From Devosia sp. (GTDB taxonomy: Bacteria > Pseudomonadota > Alphaproteobacteria > Rhizobiales > Devosiaceae), in the NCBI GenBank assembly GCA_015234425.1, contig JADGNE010000006.1, forward strand, positions 248,001 through 312,000: DNA of 64,000 bases, given 5' to 3'. Positions 43,297 to 51,966 of this stretch are shown piece by piece. How positions within the stretch are numbered: position 1 is the first letter of the stretch; the number at the start of each line of letters is the position of its first letter. Below the pieces are notes generated by a model. The model did no database searches. It was not told the origin of the DNA and saw nothing but the letters and a program-made list of their open reading frames with translations. A program made the translations under genes and the position numbers.

Positions 43297-44556
43297 ATGT
43301 TGAACGAAGTCTTCAGCGGCAATCTTGTCGTCGTCGGAATGGGCTATATCGGCCTGCCCACGGCGACAGTCCTCGCCACACGCGGCGTCCAGGTCACGGG
43401 CGTCGACGTCAATCCGCGCATTGTCGAGACCATCTCGCGCGGCGAAGCGCCCTTCATCGAGCCCGACCTCGCCGTCGCGGTCAGCGGCGCCGTCGCCATG
43501 GGCCGGCTCTCAATGTCCCGCGAAATCCCCGAGGCCGATGCCTTCATCATCGCGGTCCCGACGCCCTTCAACGAGGATCACACGGCGGACCTCTCCTATG
43601 TAAAGACGGCCGCCGAACAGGTCGCGGCTAAACTGCGCCCGGGCAATATCGTAGTCCTTGAATCCACCAGCCCTCCCGGCACCACCGAACTGGTCAGCCG
43701 CTGGATCGGCGCCGTGCGGCCGGACCTCAACATGCCCCATGATGTCGGCGGCAATGCGGACGTCTTCATTGCCCACTGCCCGGAGCGTGTGCTGCCCGGC
43801 AAGATCATGATCGAGATGATCACCAACAGTCGCGTAGTCGGCGGGCTGACCAGCACCTGTGCCATCAAGGCCGCCAGCATTTACCGGGTCTTCGCCCAGG
43901 GCGAGATCCTGCTTACCGACGCCGCCAGCGCCGAAATGGCCAAGCTGGTGGAAAATGCCTATCGCGACGTCAACATCGCCTTTGCCAATGAGCTCTCGCT
44001 CATCACCGAGTCCCTGCGTCTCGATGTGTGGGAAGTCATCCGCCTCGCCAACCAGCATCCGCGCGTCAACGTGCTCTCACCAGGCCCCGGCGTCGGCGGC
44101 CACTGCATTCCGGTCGATCCCTGGTTTATCGTCGCCGCGGCGCCCGATCTTGCCAAGCTGATCCGCACCGCTCGCGAGGTCAACGACCACAAGCCCCATC
44201 ACGTCGCCAATCGCGTCGTGGCCAAGGCCAAGCGCTTTGTCAGCCCATCGGTTGCCTGCCTGGGCCTCACCTTCAAGGCCAATGTCGACGACATCCGCGA
44301 AAGCCCGGCCGTGGAGGTCGTCGGCCTCATCGCCAGCGCCCTGCCCGAGGTCGAGATCATGGTCGCTGACCCCTATGTCAATGAGCTGCCCAAGGAACTG
44401 GTCGGCAACGCCAATCTCCGCCTCACCAATGCCGGAGAGGCGGTCGACCGGGCCGACATCATTGTTCTGCTTGTCGAGCACGACGCCTTCAAGGCGCTGC
44501 GCCATACTCGACACAATGGCAAGGTGGTCTACGACACCCGCGGGGCATGGGCGTGA
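43297..44556 (+). CDS. wecC: UDP-N-acetyl-D-mannosamine dehydrogenase (WecC-type)
   Basis: A 419-residue NAD-dependent enzyme that oxidises UDP-ManNAc to UDP-ManNAcA. The Rossmann motif VVVGMGYIGLPTATVLA starts at residue 9; ESTSPPGTTE and the catalytic Cys in GPGVGGHCIPVDPWF (about residue 265) are diagnostic, the last more for WecC than for UDP-glucose dehydrogenases. The ATG at 43297 is chosen (AGGA 8 bases upstream); a start at 43117 would overlap wecG. It overlaps the convergent wecB gene at the 3' end by 28 bp. Confidence 0.92.
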   Translation: MLNEVFSGNLVVVGMGYIGLPTATVLATRGVQVTGVDVNPRIVETISRGEAPFIEPDLAVAVSGAVAMGRLSMSREIPEADAFIIAVPTPFNEDHTADLSYVKTAAEQVAAKLRPGNIVVLESTSPPGTTELVSRWIGAVRPDLNMPHDVGGNADVFIAHCPERVLPGKIMIEMITNSRVVGGLTSTCAIKAASIYRVFAQGEILLTDAASAEMAKLVENAYRDVNIAFANELSLITESLRLDVWEVIRLANQHPRVNVLSPGPGVGGHCIPVDPWFIVAAAPDLAKLIRTAREVNDHKPHHVANRVVAKAKRFVSPSVACLGLTFKANVDDIRESPAVEVVGLIASALPEVEIMVADPYVNELPKELVGNANLRLTNAGEAVDRADIIVLLVEHDAFKALRHTRHNGKVVYDTRGAWA

Positions 44557-45704
44557 GCAACACGCTCACTGGGCAAGAAGTCGATCGGGCGCTCGGCATA
44601 GCCGAAAAAGTGCTCGATTGACTGGATGCTGCGCTCGGAGGCAAGGCCGTCGCCGTAAGGATTGACGGTCTTGGCCATCGCATCATAGGCGAGTTGGTTC
44701 GTAAGCAGCCGGCTCGCCTGTTCAAAGATCAGGTTCTCATCCGTTCCCACCAGCGACACCGTCCCGGCCAATACGGCTTCGGGACGTTCTGTCGTTTCGC
44801 GCATGACCAGCACGGGCTTGCCCAGGCTCGGCGCCTCCTCCTGCACACCACCACTGTCGGTCAGCACGATGTCAGACTTGTTCATCGCATAGATGAAGTC
44901 GCTGTAGCCGAGCGGATCGGTGATGATGATGTTCTCGATCCCGTCGAGCTCGGGCAGGAGAATTTCCCGCACGGCCGGATTGAGATGGGCCGGCAGCAGC
45001 AGTTGAATGTCGGGAAAGGCATTGGCCAGTCTTGCCATGGCCCGCGCGGCGCGCGCCATCGGCTCGCCCCAGCTCTCGCGGCGATGCGCCGTCACTAGGA
45101 TCGTACGGCGACCGTCAAGGCGCAGCAGGTCCGGGTTTACCGGCGGTATCTGGCGCGCGGCAACGTCGAGCAGGGCGTCGATCACCGTATTGCCCGTGAC
45201 GACCACACGGCGCGGATCGATCGCCTCGGCGAGGAGGTTCTGCCGGGCCGTCTCGGTGGGCGCAAGGTGCAGTGCCGCAAGGCGCGAAACCATGCTGCGG
45301 TTCATTTCCTCGGGGAAGGGATCGAACGCATTATAGGTGCGCAGGCCCGCCTCCACATGGATCACCGGCGCCTTGGAATAGAAGGCCGCCAGCGCGCCGG
45401 CAAAACAGGTCGTCGTATCGCCCTGCACCATGACCGCGTCGGGATGCTCGATCTCGAGCACGTCGGCGATGCCTTCCAGCGCTCGCGCGGTAATGCCTTC
45501 GAGGCGTTGCCGGTCGGCGATGATGTTGAGGTCGTAGCGCGGCTTTATGCCGAAAATGGAATTGACCTGGTCCAGCATTTGCCGGTGCTGGCCAGTCACC
45601 ACCACAATGGGCTCGAGGTGTTCTGACGCCTCCATCGCGGTGATCAGCGGGGCCATCTTGATCGCCTCCGGCCGTGTTCCGTACACGATTAGTATTTTGC
45701 GCAT
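44529..45704 (-). CDS. wecB: UDP-N-acetylglucosamine 2-epimerase (non-hydrolysing)
   Basis: A 391-residue GT-B-like epimerase converting UDP-GlcNAc to UDP-ManNAc, the substrate of WecC. The start GTRPEAIKMAPL, the QGDTTTCFAGALAAF stretch, HRRESWGEP and TDSGGVQEEAPSLGKPV are hallmarks. Length is normal. It is encoded on the opposite strand to wecC and overlaps its end. The ribosome site GGAGGCGGGAG precedes the ATG. Confidence 0.95.
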   Translation of the reverse strand: MRKILIVYGTRPEAIKMAPLITAMEASEHLEPIVVVTGQHRQMLDQVNSIFGIKPRYDLNIIADRQRLEGITARALEGIADVLEIEHPDAVMVQGDTTTCFAGALAAFYSKAPVIHVEAGLRTYNAFDPFPEEMNRSMVSRLAALHLAPTETARQNLLAEAIDPRRVVVTGNTVIDALLDVAARQIPPVNPDLLRLDGRRTILVTAHRRESWGEPMARAARAMARLANAFPDIQLLLPAHLNPAVREILLPELDGIENIIITDPLGYSDFIYAMNKSDIVLTDSGGVQEEAPSLGKPVLVMRETTERPEAVLAGTVSLVGTDENLIFEQASRLLTNQLAYDAMAKTVNPYGDGLASERSIQSIEHFFGYAERPIDFLPSERVAHAHAPRVS

Positions 45705-46077
45705 GCTCCCGCCTCCTCTGCCTGGATAAGGCAGTGCGCAGACGCTAGGCGCGCTGGCGTGCGGCCCAAATACCTACATATTCTTAACCTGGCGCAGGGG
45801 TTTGAGCCCAAGTTTTCGTGCCACTAAGCCATGTCGACTAGCACGCCGCCCAAAAGTGTATGGTCGTGCCCCATCCGGCCATCGCTCACCCGGCAAATAC
45901 GCCGTTGAGCCTAGTCCTCATCCGCCGACGAGTGCCCGAAACACTATGTTGTTTAGCGGATGATTAGCCCGGAGGACCAAAACCCAGCCCCCTCGCCCAC
46001 CCCATAGCTCACACGGCGGAATTCTGTAGCTGCTGAACGCCGTTAACGTCGCGCTAACAGATTTTTGGGGACGACAA
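45705..46077. other. 373-bp intergenic region upstream of wecB and exoY-like genes
   Basis: The divergent upstream region of wecB (leftward) and the initiating transferase gene (rightward). It has small palindromes such as CGGC-AAATAC-GCCG (45891-45904) and a GGGGACGACAA ribosome site before 46078. Both promoters must lie here, but no box is convincing. I see no gene. Confidence 0.4.
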
Positions 46078-46761
46078 ATGCTCGAACACTTCGTTGAAGG
46101 CCAGGCTGTCATGGGCGCGCGCGCGCGCTCAGCCTGGATACCACGTACCGGGCGGCGTCAGGGATATAGAGTGGTCAAGCGCCTGATCGACATCACCCTC
46201 GTGCTGCTGAGCGCGCCGCTGACCCTGCCACTGATACTGGTTATGGCGCTCCTCGTGCGGACGGATGGCGGCCCGGCCTTTTACCGGCAGCCGCGCATCG
46301 GCCGCCATGGCCACGTGTTTCTCCTTTGGAAACTGCGCTCCATGGTGCCGGACGCCGATAAGGCACTCGAGGCCTATCTCGACGCCAACCCGGCCGAAAA
46401 GGCCGAATGGGACAAGCACCAGAAGCTGCGCCGTGATCCGCGGCTCACCGCTATCGGTCCGTTCCTCCGCCGCTATTCGCTCGATGAACTGCCCCAGCTG
46501 TGGAACGTGCTCATCGGCGACATGAGCATCGTCGGGCCACGCCCGATGATGCCGCAGCAGCGTCTGCTCTATGAGGGTTTTGCCTATTACGACCTGCGCC
46601 CCGGCCTCACCGGCCTCTGGCAGATCAGCGAACGCAACAATTGCAGTTTTGCCGAACGGGCGCGCTATGACGAGCTCTATTGGGGCACCATCTCGGCGGC
46701 CACCGATATCCGCACCATCTTCCGGACAGTCGGTGTGGTCCTGGGCGGCACCGGCTACTGA
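46078..46761 (+). CDS. Initiating sugar-phosphate transferase (ExoY/WbaP family)
   Basis: A 227-residue membrane enzyme that transfers the first sugar-phosphate from a UDP-sugar to undecaprenyl phosphate. One membrane segment (RLIDITLVLLSAPLTLPLIL) precedes the catalytic region RIGRHGHVFLLWKLRSM, DELPQLWNVLIGDMSIVGPRP and RPGLTGLWQI. Only the single-helix, short form is present, as in ExoY, not the long WbaP or PglC type with extra N-terminal helices. The ATG at 46078 has GGGGAC upstream. Starts the polysaccharide assembly. Confidence 0.92.
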   Translation: MLEHFVEGQAVMGARARSAWIPRTGRRQGYRVVKRLIDITLVLLSAPLTLPLILVMALLVRTDGGPAFYRQPRIGRHGHVFLLWKLRSMVPDADKALEAYLDANPAEKAEWDKHQKLRRDPRLTAIGPFLRRYSLDELPQLWNVLIGDMSIVGPRPMMPQQRLLYEGFAYYDLRPGLTGLWQISERNNCSFAERARYDELYWGTISAATDIRTIFRTVGVVLGGTGY

Positions 46762-46815
46762 GCCTGGTGCCGGCCCCCGCGAATTGCCCCTGGCACCGGC
46801 TATTGAGCCGGTGCC
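46747..46815. repeat. Two near-identical hairpins at the convergent end of the transferase and export genes
   Basis: GGCACCGGCTACTGAGCCTGG (part of 46747-46771) ends the transferase gene and is repeated as 46792-46815, where GGCACCGGC and GCCGGTGCC form a perfect 9-bp stem with a 6-nt loop. The second copy overlaps the stop of the export gene. The arrangement suggests a bidirectional terminator that arose by duplication of the end of the transferase gene. Confidence 0.55.
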
Positions 46816-48077
46816 ATTGCCGTATCTGAAGGCCGAGCCGGCGCTTCCACCAATGTCACCTTGATCAGATCACCCGGCTGCAGCTGGCTGGTTTCCGTTG
46901 CGGAAAGGGTGATGACCTCCTCGCCCTTCTGCCGCACGATCGCATAGGCCAGGGTCGTCTGGATCTGCCCGGCGAGGACCAGATTGTTGTCGGTTTCGAC
47001 TGACTTCACCAACATGCGCCGCGTCGCCGCCTGCTGCTGCAGGATCTTTTCCAGCTTGCCCTGCTCCTCCTGCAGAGACCGCGCGGTCTCGGACTGCTGC
47101 TCGTCTTCTATCTTGGCCAGTTCGCGCTGGGAGTGGTTGAGGTTTTCCCGCGCCGTCATGGTGGAAATGACGATATCGAGCCGCTCGGACCGCAGATTGG
47201 CGAGTTCGCGTTCGATGTCGCTCAACCGCGACGCCGTGGCAGAGCCTTTGGCAACCAGTTCACGGATCGACACAACCTGCTGCTCGGTACGCGTGATCTG
47301 CTCGTCCACCGCCGCCAGCTTTTGTCCCAGCGCATCAATCTCAGCCTCGTAGAGCGCATCGAGGTCGATGAGGCCGGTTTTCTGTCGCGCCATCTCATTG
47401 CCATGGGCGGCGAAAATGCGCTTTTCCTGCTCGAGGATTTCGGCAATCACTGGATCGAGCGGGTCGAGCACGACCGGAAACTCGATCGCGCTCTCATGAG
47501 TGAATTCTGCCTTGAGCCGCGCCAGCCTGGCCTGAAGACGAACGATATCGCTCTCATAGCCCAACAGGTCGGTTTCGAGCCTGATGGTCTCGCTGAGGCC
47601 GCGTTCCATATCCATGCGGCGCTCGCCGCCGGCCATGGCCAATGCCTGGATAACGCTCATGCCCGGCCGATACGCAAACTCTCCCGGCGTCGTGACATCA
47701 CCTGCAACATATACGGGCGGATATTGCACCACCTGCACCGTGGCATCCGGTTTTTCGAGCAGGCCGAGCTTTGTCTGAAGCCGCGTGGCGATTTCGCTGC
47801 CCAGTTGGTCGGCCGACATATTTGCGATGGATATCGGGCCCAACGATGGCACATTGATCGACCCATCTGCAGCCACGTCGAATTCCCCGCCGAGCGCGTC
47901 CCAGTTGCGATACTCGCCGAGTGAGGTGACAAATTGCACCACGGTCAGCTTGAGACGCGTCATCGGCACGAGCGCCTCGGCCTGGGCCGCCATGGGCGAT
48001 GCCGCGACTGAAGCCATCAGGACAGCCCAGAACAGGACGTGTTTTTGCGATCTGGCTCGCTTTTGCAAAATCGGCAT
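46800..48077 (-). CDS. Polysaccharide export protein (ExoF/Wza-like)
   Basis: About 425 residues with an N-terminal signal peptide (HVLFWAVLMASVAASPMAAQA). A poly_export-type domain (about 50-150, ending VYVAGDVTTPGEFAYRPGM) is followed by a long coiled coil (about 190-340), and a final SLBB-like piece. This layout matches ExoF-type proteins of Rhizobiales, periplasmic/outer-membrane exporters of exopolysaccharide, rather than the Wza lipoprotein: there is no lipobox. An alternative ATG at 48113 adds 12 residues; I chose 48077 because a GGG-rich ribosome site precedes it. Confidence 0.87.
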   Translation of the reverse strand: MPILQKRARSQKHVLFWAVLMASVAASPMAAQAEALVPMTRLKLTVVQFVTSLGEYRNWDALGGEFDVAADGSINVPSLGPISIANMSADQLGSEIATRLQTKLGLLEKPDATVQVVQYPPVYVAGDVTTPGEFAYRPGMSVIQALAMAGGERRMDMERGLSETIRLETDLLGYESDIVRLQARLARLKAEFTHESAIEFPVVLDPLDPVIAEILEQEKRIFAAHGNEMARQKTGLIDLDALYEAEIDALGQKLAAVDEQITRTEQQVVSIRELVAKGSATASRLSDIERELANLRSERLDIVISTMTARENLNHSQRELAKIEDEQQSETARSLQEEQGKLEKILQQQAATRRMLVKSVETDNNLVLAGQIQTTLAYAIVRQKGEEVITLSATETSQLQPGDLIKVTLVEAPARPSDTAMAPAQ

Positions 48078-48297
48078 GGTTCGACCCGCCCTCTCAAAGC
48101 TATGGTGGGGCATCCTATCCCGCGACAGCCCCGACCAGAACCGACCACTGCGGCTTAGCCCAAGCGGCGTAGCGGCCTCAAACGACTACCCAAGTTGGCA
48201 ATATTCAAGACCGGGCGCTCCCGTATCGTCACCCATCATTGACCGCGCATGCATCATCCGGATGCAAACTCGGTGTGGCAGATGCAGGGAGACGGCA

Positions 48298-49851
48298 TTG
48301 TCGAATTTTGATTTCGGTTTCTACTTCGCCCTGTTTCGGCGCCGACTGCCCACCTTCTTGACGGTCCTGATCCTGGCCGGCGCCGCGTTGTTTGTCGCCA
48401 TTTCCCTCTGGCCGGTGTCCTATCGGGCGTCCGCGCGCATCCTCGTCGAATCACCGCAGATCCCAACCGATCTGGCCAAGTCGACCGTGCCCACCGGTGC
48501 CGCCGAACAGTTCCAGATCATCCAGGAGGACGTGCTCTCCCGCGAGAGCCTTCTCGCCCTGGCCGATCGCTTCAAACTCTACGCCAGCCGGCCGCGGATG
48601 AGCGAAACCGACATCGTCACCGATATGGAGTCCCGCTTTGCCATCGACCCGATCCCGGTCGGTACAGGCAGCGGCGCCACAGCCACCGTGTTCCAGATTT
48701 CCTTTAAGGCCGACCGCCCCGGAACCGCAGCCACAGTGGTCAACGAACTCGTCGCCATGATCCTCAAGAAAGACGTTGAGCTGCGTACCGAGCGCGCCCG
48801 CGAAACCGTGACCTTCTTCAACGCAGAAACTGCCCGTCTGAACGCCTCGCTACGCCTCATCGAGGAGCAGATCCTCTCCTTCAAGAACGAGAATTTCAGC
48901 GCCCTGCCCGACAGTATCGACTTCCGTCGCAACCAGCAGACCACTCAGCAGGGGCGTCTGCTGGTGCTGGCGCAGGAAGAGGCCGGGCTCAACCGTCGAC
49001 GTCTGTCGCTTCAATCTCGCCCGCTCAGCCTCATGACCAATCCGGTCACTCCGGACGAACAGACCCTGGCCTCGCTCCGCCAGCTGCTCGTGCAGCAGAG
49101 CGCCGCTTTCAGCAACGACAGCCCCACCCTCGTTGCCTTGCGCGGCCGCATCGACGCGCTCGAAAAGAGCTTGATGGCTCCCGCCGCAGCCACGACCAGC
49201 GGCGAAGCCGACGCCAATGGTGCAGCCGGCGACACGGGTGCGGATGACGACACCGCCATCCAGAGCTCGGAAATGTTCGATATCCGCGAGCGCCTTGAGG
49301 AGATTGCCGACGAACGCGCCCAGCTCGAAAAATCGCTGGCCACCCTGACCGCATCCATCGAAGCGACGCCCGGCATCGAAACCGCCCTCAATTCCCTCCA
49401 GCGCAATCGTCAGAACCTGCAGGCGCAATATGATGTGACTGTCTCGCGCCTCGCCGAAGCCTCGACTGGCCAGCAGATCGAACTCCTGCTCAAGGGCGAA
49501 CGTCTGTCGCTGATCGAAAGCGCCGTTCCCCCGCAAAGGCCGCAGGGCCCGGGTCAGCGCCTGCTGATTCTCGGCGGCGGGCTTGCGGCGCTGGGCATCG
49601 CGCTGGCCACGCTGGTCGTGCCCGAATTCTTCAACCGGCGTATCCGCCGGCCAGCCGAGCTGGTCTCGCGGCTCCAGATCACCCCTTACATCACCGTGCC
49701 CTATATCGAGCGTCGGGCCGCCGGCTACAGCTGGCTACCCCGCCTCATCAAGCGCGTGGGCACCAAACTCGGCCTCGGCGCGCGCCGCGGCCCCGCCCCA
49801 GTTCCTGCCCCCGCCTTTTCCGCCTCCCGCAAAACCACAGCGAGCCGCTAG
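48298..49851 (+). CDS. Chain-length/export protein of GumC/Wzc-type periplasmic domain family
   Basis: A 517-residue polysaccharide co-polymerase. Two membrane segments (about 13-33 and 420-440) flank a periplasmic region with a Wzz-type start (YRASARILVESPQIP) and long coiled coils, and it ends in a short Arg-rich tail without a kinase domain. I start it at TTG 48298, which follows AGGGAG at ideal spacing and gives the family-typical N-terminus SNFDFGFYFALFRRRLP; an ATG at 48262 lacks a site. The partner ATPase gene starts 4 bp after it. It controls length and export with the ExoF-like protein. Confidence 0.9.
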   Translation: MSNFDFGFYFALFRRRLPTFLTVLILAGAALFVAISLWPVSYRASARILVESPQIPTDLAKSTVPTGAAEQFQIIQEDVLSRESLLALADRFKLYASRPRMSETDIVTDMESRFAIDPIPVGTGSGATATVFQISFKADRPGTAATVVNELVAMILKKDVELRTERARETVTFFNAETARLNASLRLIEEQILSFKNENFSALPDSIDFRRNQQTTQQGRLLVLAQEEAGLNRRRLSLQSRPLSLMTNPVTPDEQTLASLRQLLVQQSAAFSNDSPTLVALRGRIDALEKSLMAPAAATTSGEADANGAAGDTGADDDTAIQSSEMFDIRERLEEIADERAQLEKSLATLTASIEATPGIETALNSLQRNRQNLQAQYDVTVSRLAEASTGQQIELLLKGERLSLIESAVPPQRPQGPGQRLLILGGGLAALGIALATLVVPEFFNRRIRRPAELVSRLQITPYITVPYIERRAAGYSWLPRLIKRVGTKLGLGARRGPAPVPAPAFSASRKTTASR

Positions 49852-49854
49852 ATC

Positions 49855-50616
49855 ATGGACACACTCAACGGAGATCTCGGCCCACTCATGGCCAATCCCA
49901 ATCCAGAACTGGCCTGGTCGGCCCTCGCCCCCCTCGAGCTCGACATCTGGCGGCTTGAGCGCCAGCGGGTTATCGCGCTCAACCGTCGCGATCCCGGCGC
50001 CGAGGCCTTTGATGTCCTGCGCACCAAAGTGTTGCGCGACGCCAGAGAGCACGGCTGGAACACACTGGGCATTTCCGCTCCGACGGCCAATTGCGGCAGG
50101 GCCACCGTGGCGGCAAATTTGGCCATCAGTCTCGCCCGGCTTGAGAATTTCAAGGTGGCGCTGATCGACCTCGAATTGCGCAGCCACAACCTTTCCCGCA
50201 TCTTCGGGCACTCGGGACGCTACTCGACCGAGGATTTCCTGCGCGGCAAATGCCGGAGCGAGGATTTCCTCGTCCGTTTCAGCGACAATCTCGTCGTCGG
50301 CACCAGCGCCCCCTCAGCCAATCACGTCGCCGAACTGCTCCACGGCGCCGCGGCGACAGAGGTGTTGAACCGGCTCAAGACCGAGCTTGGTGCCGACATC
50401 ATCGTCTACAATCTGCCGGCCCTCCTCGAAGGCGACGAGTGCCTGGGCCTCCTGCCAGGGGTCGAGGCCAGCCTGCTTGTCGTCGCCGCTGAGGAAAGCA
50501 CGGTCGCCGATATCGACGTAGCCGAACGTCAGCTGAGCGAGCGGACCCGTCTCCTCGGCGTCGTGCTCAACAAATGCCGCTACGAAACCGGAAAGAACAG
50601 CAATTACCAGGTCTGA
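49855..50616 (+). CDS. CpsD/CapB-type partner ATPase with degraded nucleotide-binding motifs
   Basis: A 253-residue P-loop-like protein of the bacterial tyrosine kinase family, in its own gene 4 bp after the GumC-like gene. The Walker A, normally (S)xxPGEGK(S/T), reads APTANCGRATVAANLA: the Lys is replaced by Arg and the Gly-Glu-Gly is lost. The Walker A' reads IDLELRSHN instead of DxDxRxP. The C-terminus has only two Tyr (RYETGKNSNYQV), not a Tyr cluster. ATP hydrolysis and autophosphorylation are therefore doubtful; a structural or regulatory partner is likely. Its stop abuts the convergent HlyD gene. Confidence 0.82.
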   Translation: MDTLNGDLGPLMANPNPELAWSALAPLELDIWRLERQRVIALNRRDPGAEAFDVLRTKVLRDAREHGWNTLGISAPTANCGRATVAANLAISLARLENFKVALIDLELRSHNLSRIFGHSGRYSTEDFLRGKCRSEDFLVRFSDNLVVGTSAPSANHVAELLHGAAATEVLNRLKTELGADIIVYNLPALLEGDECLGLLPGVEASLLVVAAEESTVADIDVAERQLSERTRLLGVVLNKCRYETGKNSNYQV

Positions 50617-51966
50617 TCAGCCTTCCCGGAATGTCCGGAGAAACCGCTCTTCGATCGGCCCCATCAGATAGGACCAGACGGACCGCGCGCCCGTCTGGAA
50701 AAAGCCCTCGGCCGGCATGCCCGGCGTCAGCTGCGCGTCGGCCGGAAGATTGATCAATTCCTCATCGGCCACATCGACCCGCACCGAGAAATAATCCATC
50801 CCCGTCACCCGATCGCGCAGCAGATCAGGCGCAATCGCGTCGACCTTGCCAACCAACAGCGGCGTGCTGCGCGTGTCAAAGCTCAACAGGCGCACATCGG
50901 CCGGCTGGCCCACGTGAAGCCGGGTCACGTCCGTGGGCCGCACCCGCAGATCGACCACCAGGTGGACCGCGCGCGGCACGATCAGCATCAGTACATCGGC
51001 GGGCGACACCACTCCACCCACTGTATGCACGCTCGATTCGTGCACAATCCCGTCGACGGGCGCGCGAATTTCCAGCCGCGCGAGCCGGGCTTCAGCCGCG
51101 ATGATCTTCTCGCTCACCTCCGCTATCGTCTGCGAGACCCGCTGCAACTCCACCAGCGCCTGGCTCCGAAAATCGCTCACCGTCTGCTCGGACTGCAGCC
51201 GCAACTCCGCGATTGAGCTTTGCGTCGAGGCAATGGCGGAACGCACGCCCGCCAATTGCCCCTCGATCTCCGCCTTGCTGCGCCGGACCTCATTGACGCG
51301 CTGGTTCGACACCAGCGCCTGCCCGGTCAGGGTTTCGAGCTGCCCCAGTTCCTCAGTGACAATATCGAGCTGGCTGGAATAAGCGGTGATCTGGGCCTCC
51401 TGCCCGGCGATCAGCGCTTCTTTCTCGGTCATCAATTCCTTGATCCGGGACACCGAGCTGTCGAGTGACTGTTTTCGCGTCATCAACAGGCGAAGCTGCT
51501 CGACCAGCACCTGCTCGAGCAGCGGGTCGCCTTCGAGCACACCCGCCACCTTGAGCATGGTCATGGACGTACTCCCAACGCTCTCGGCAGAAAGCCGGGC
51601 ACTGGTCCCAAGCGCCTCGCGCAGTTGGGTCTTCATCACGCCCAGTTCGGCCTGCGCGAACACATCGTCGAGCCGCACCAGCAATTGTCCCGCGGTGACT
51701 TCGTCATTGTCCGCCACGAGGATCTCGCGAACGATACCACCTTCCGGATGCTGGACTTTTCGCGAACCACCCTCCACCACCACGATCCCCTGGGCGATCA
51801 CCGCGCTCTCGACCTGAGCCAGCGCGACCCAGCCGCCCAGCCCCAGCACCAGTACCGCGACAACGATCAGCCCGAGCACGGCATGGCGGTGCAGGCTCCC
51901 AAGGAAATGGTCCTGCGGCCGGAGCGGCTTTATTCTCGGCCCGCCAAGGCGCAGGGGATCACGCAT
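50617..51966 (-). CDS. HlyD-family secretion adaptor (PrsE-like)
   Basis: A 449-residue membrane-fusion protein: one N-terminal helix (LGLIVVAVLVLGLGGWVAL), the lipoyl half (VVVEGGSRKVQHPEGGIVREI), coiled coil (about 100-310; EKEALIAGQEAQITAYSSQLD), closing barrel (RAPVDGIVHESSVHTVGG) and C-terminal domain (PGMPAEGFFQTGARS). The ATG at 51966 overlaps the exporter gene by 8 bp; an upstream frame to 52041 lies in that gene's frame and is rejected. In rhizobia a PrsDE pair exports glycanases that trim exopolysaccharide; the same role is inferred here. Confidence 0.9.
   Translation of the reverse strand: MRDPLRLGGPRIKPLRPQDHFLGSLHRHAVLGLIVVAVLVLGLGGWVALAQVESAVIAQGIVVVEGGSRKVQHPEGGIVREILVADNDEVTAGQLLVRLDDVFAQAELGVMKTQLREALGTSARLSAESVGSTSMTMLKVAGVLEGDPLLEQVLVEQLRLLMTRKQSLDSSVSRIKELMTEKEALIAGQEAQITAYSSQLDIVTEELGQLETLTGQALVSNQRVNEVRRSKAEIEGQLAGVRSAIASTQSSIAELRLQSEQTVSDFRSQALVELQRVSQTIAEVSEKIIAAEARLARLEIRAPVDGIVHESSVHTVGGVVSPADVLMLIVPRAVHLVVDLRVRPTDVTRLHVGQPADVRLLSFDTRSTPLLVGKVDAIAPDLLRDRVTGMDYFSVRVDVADEELINLPADAQLTPGMPAEGFFQTGARSVWSYLMGPIEERFLRTFREG

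Noticed and set aside
47785..48297. Upstream extension of the GumC-like gene
   Set aside because: It overlaps the oppositely oriented export gene, has no family similarity, and the TTG at 48298 has a strong ribosome site and a family-typical N-terminus.
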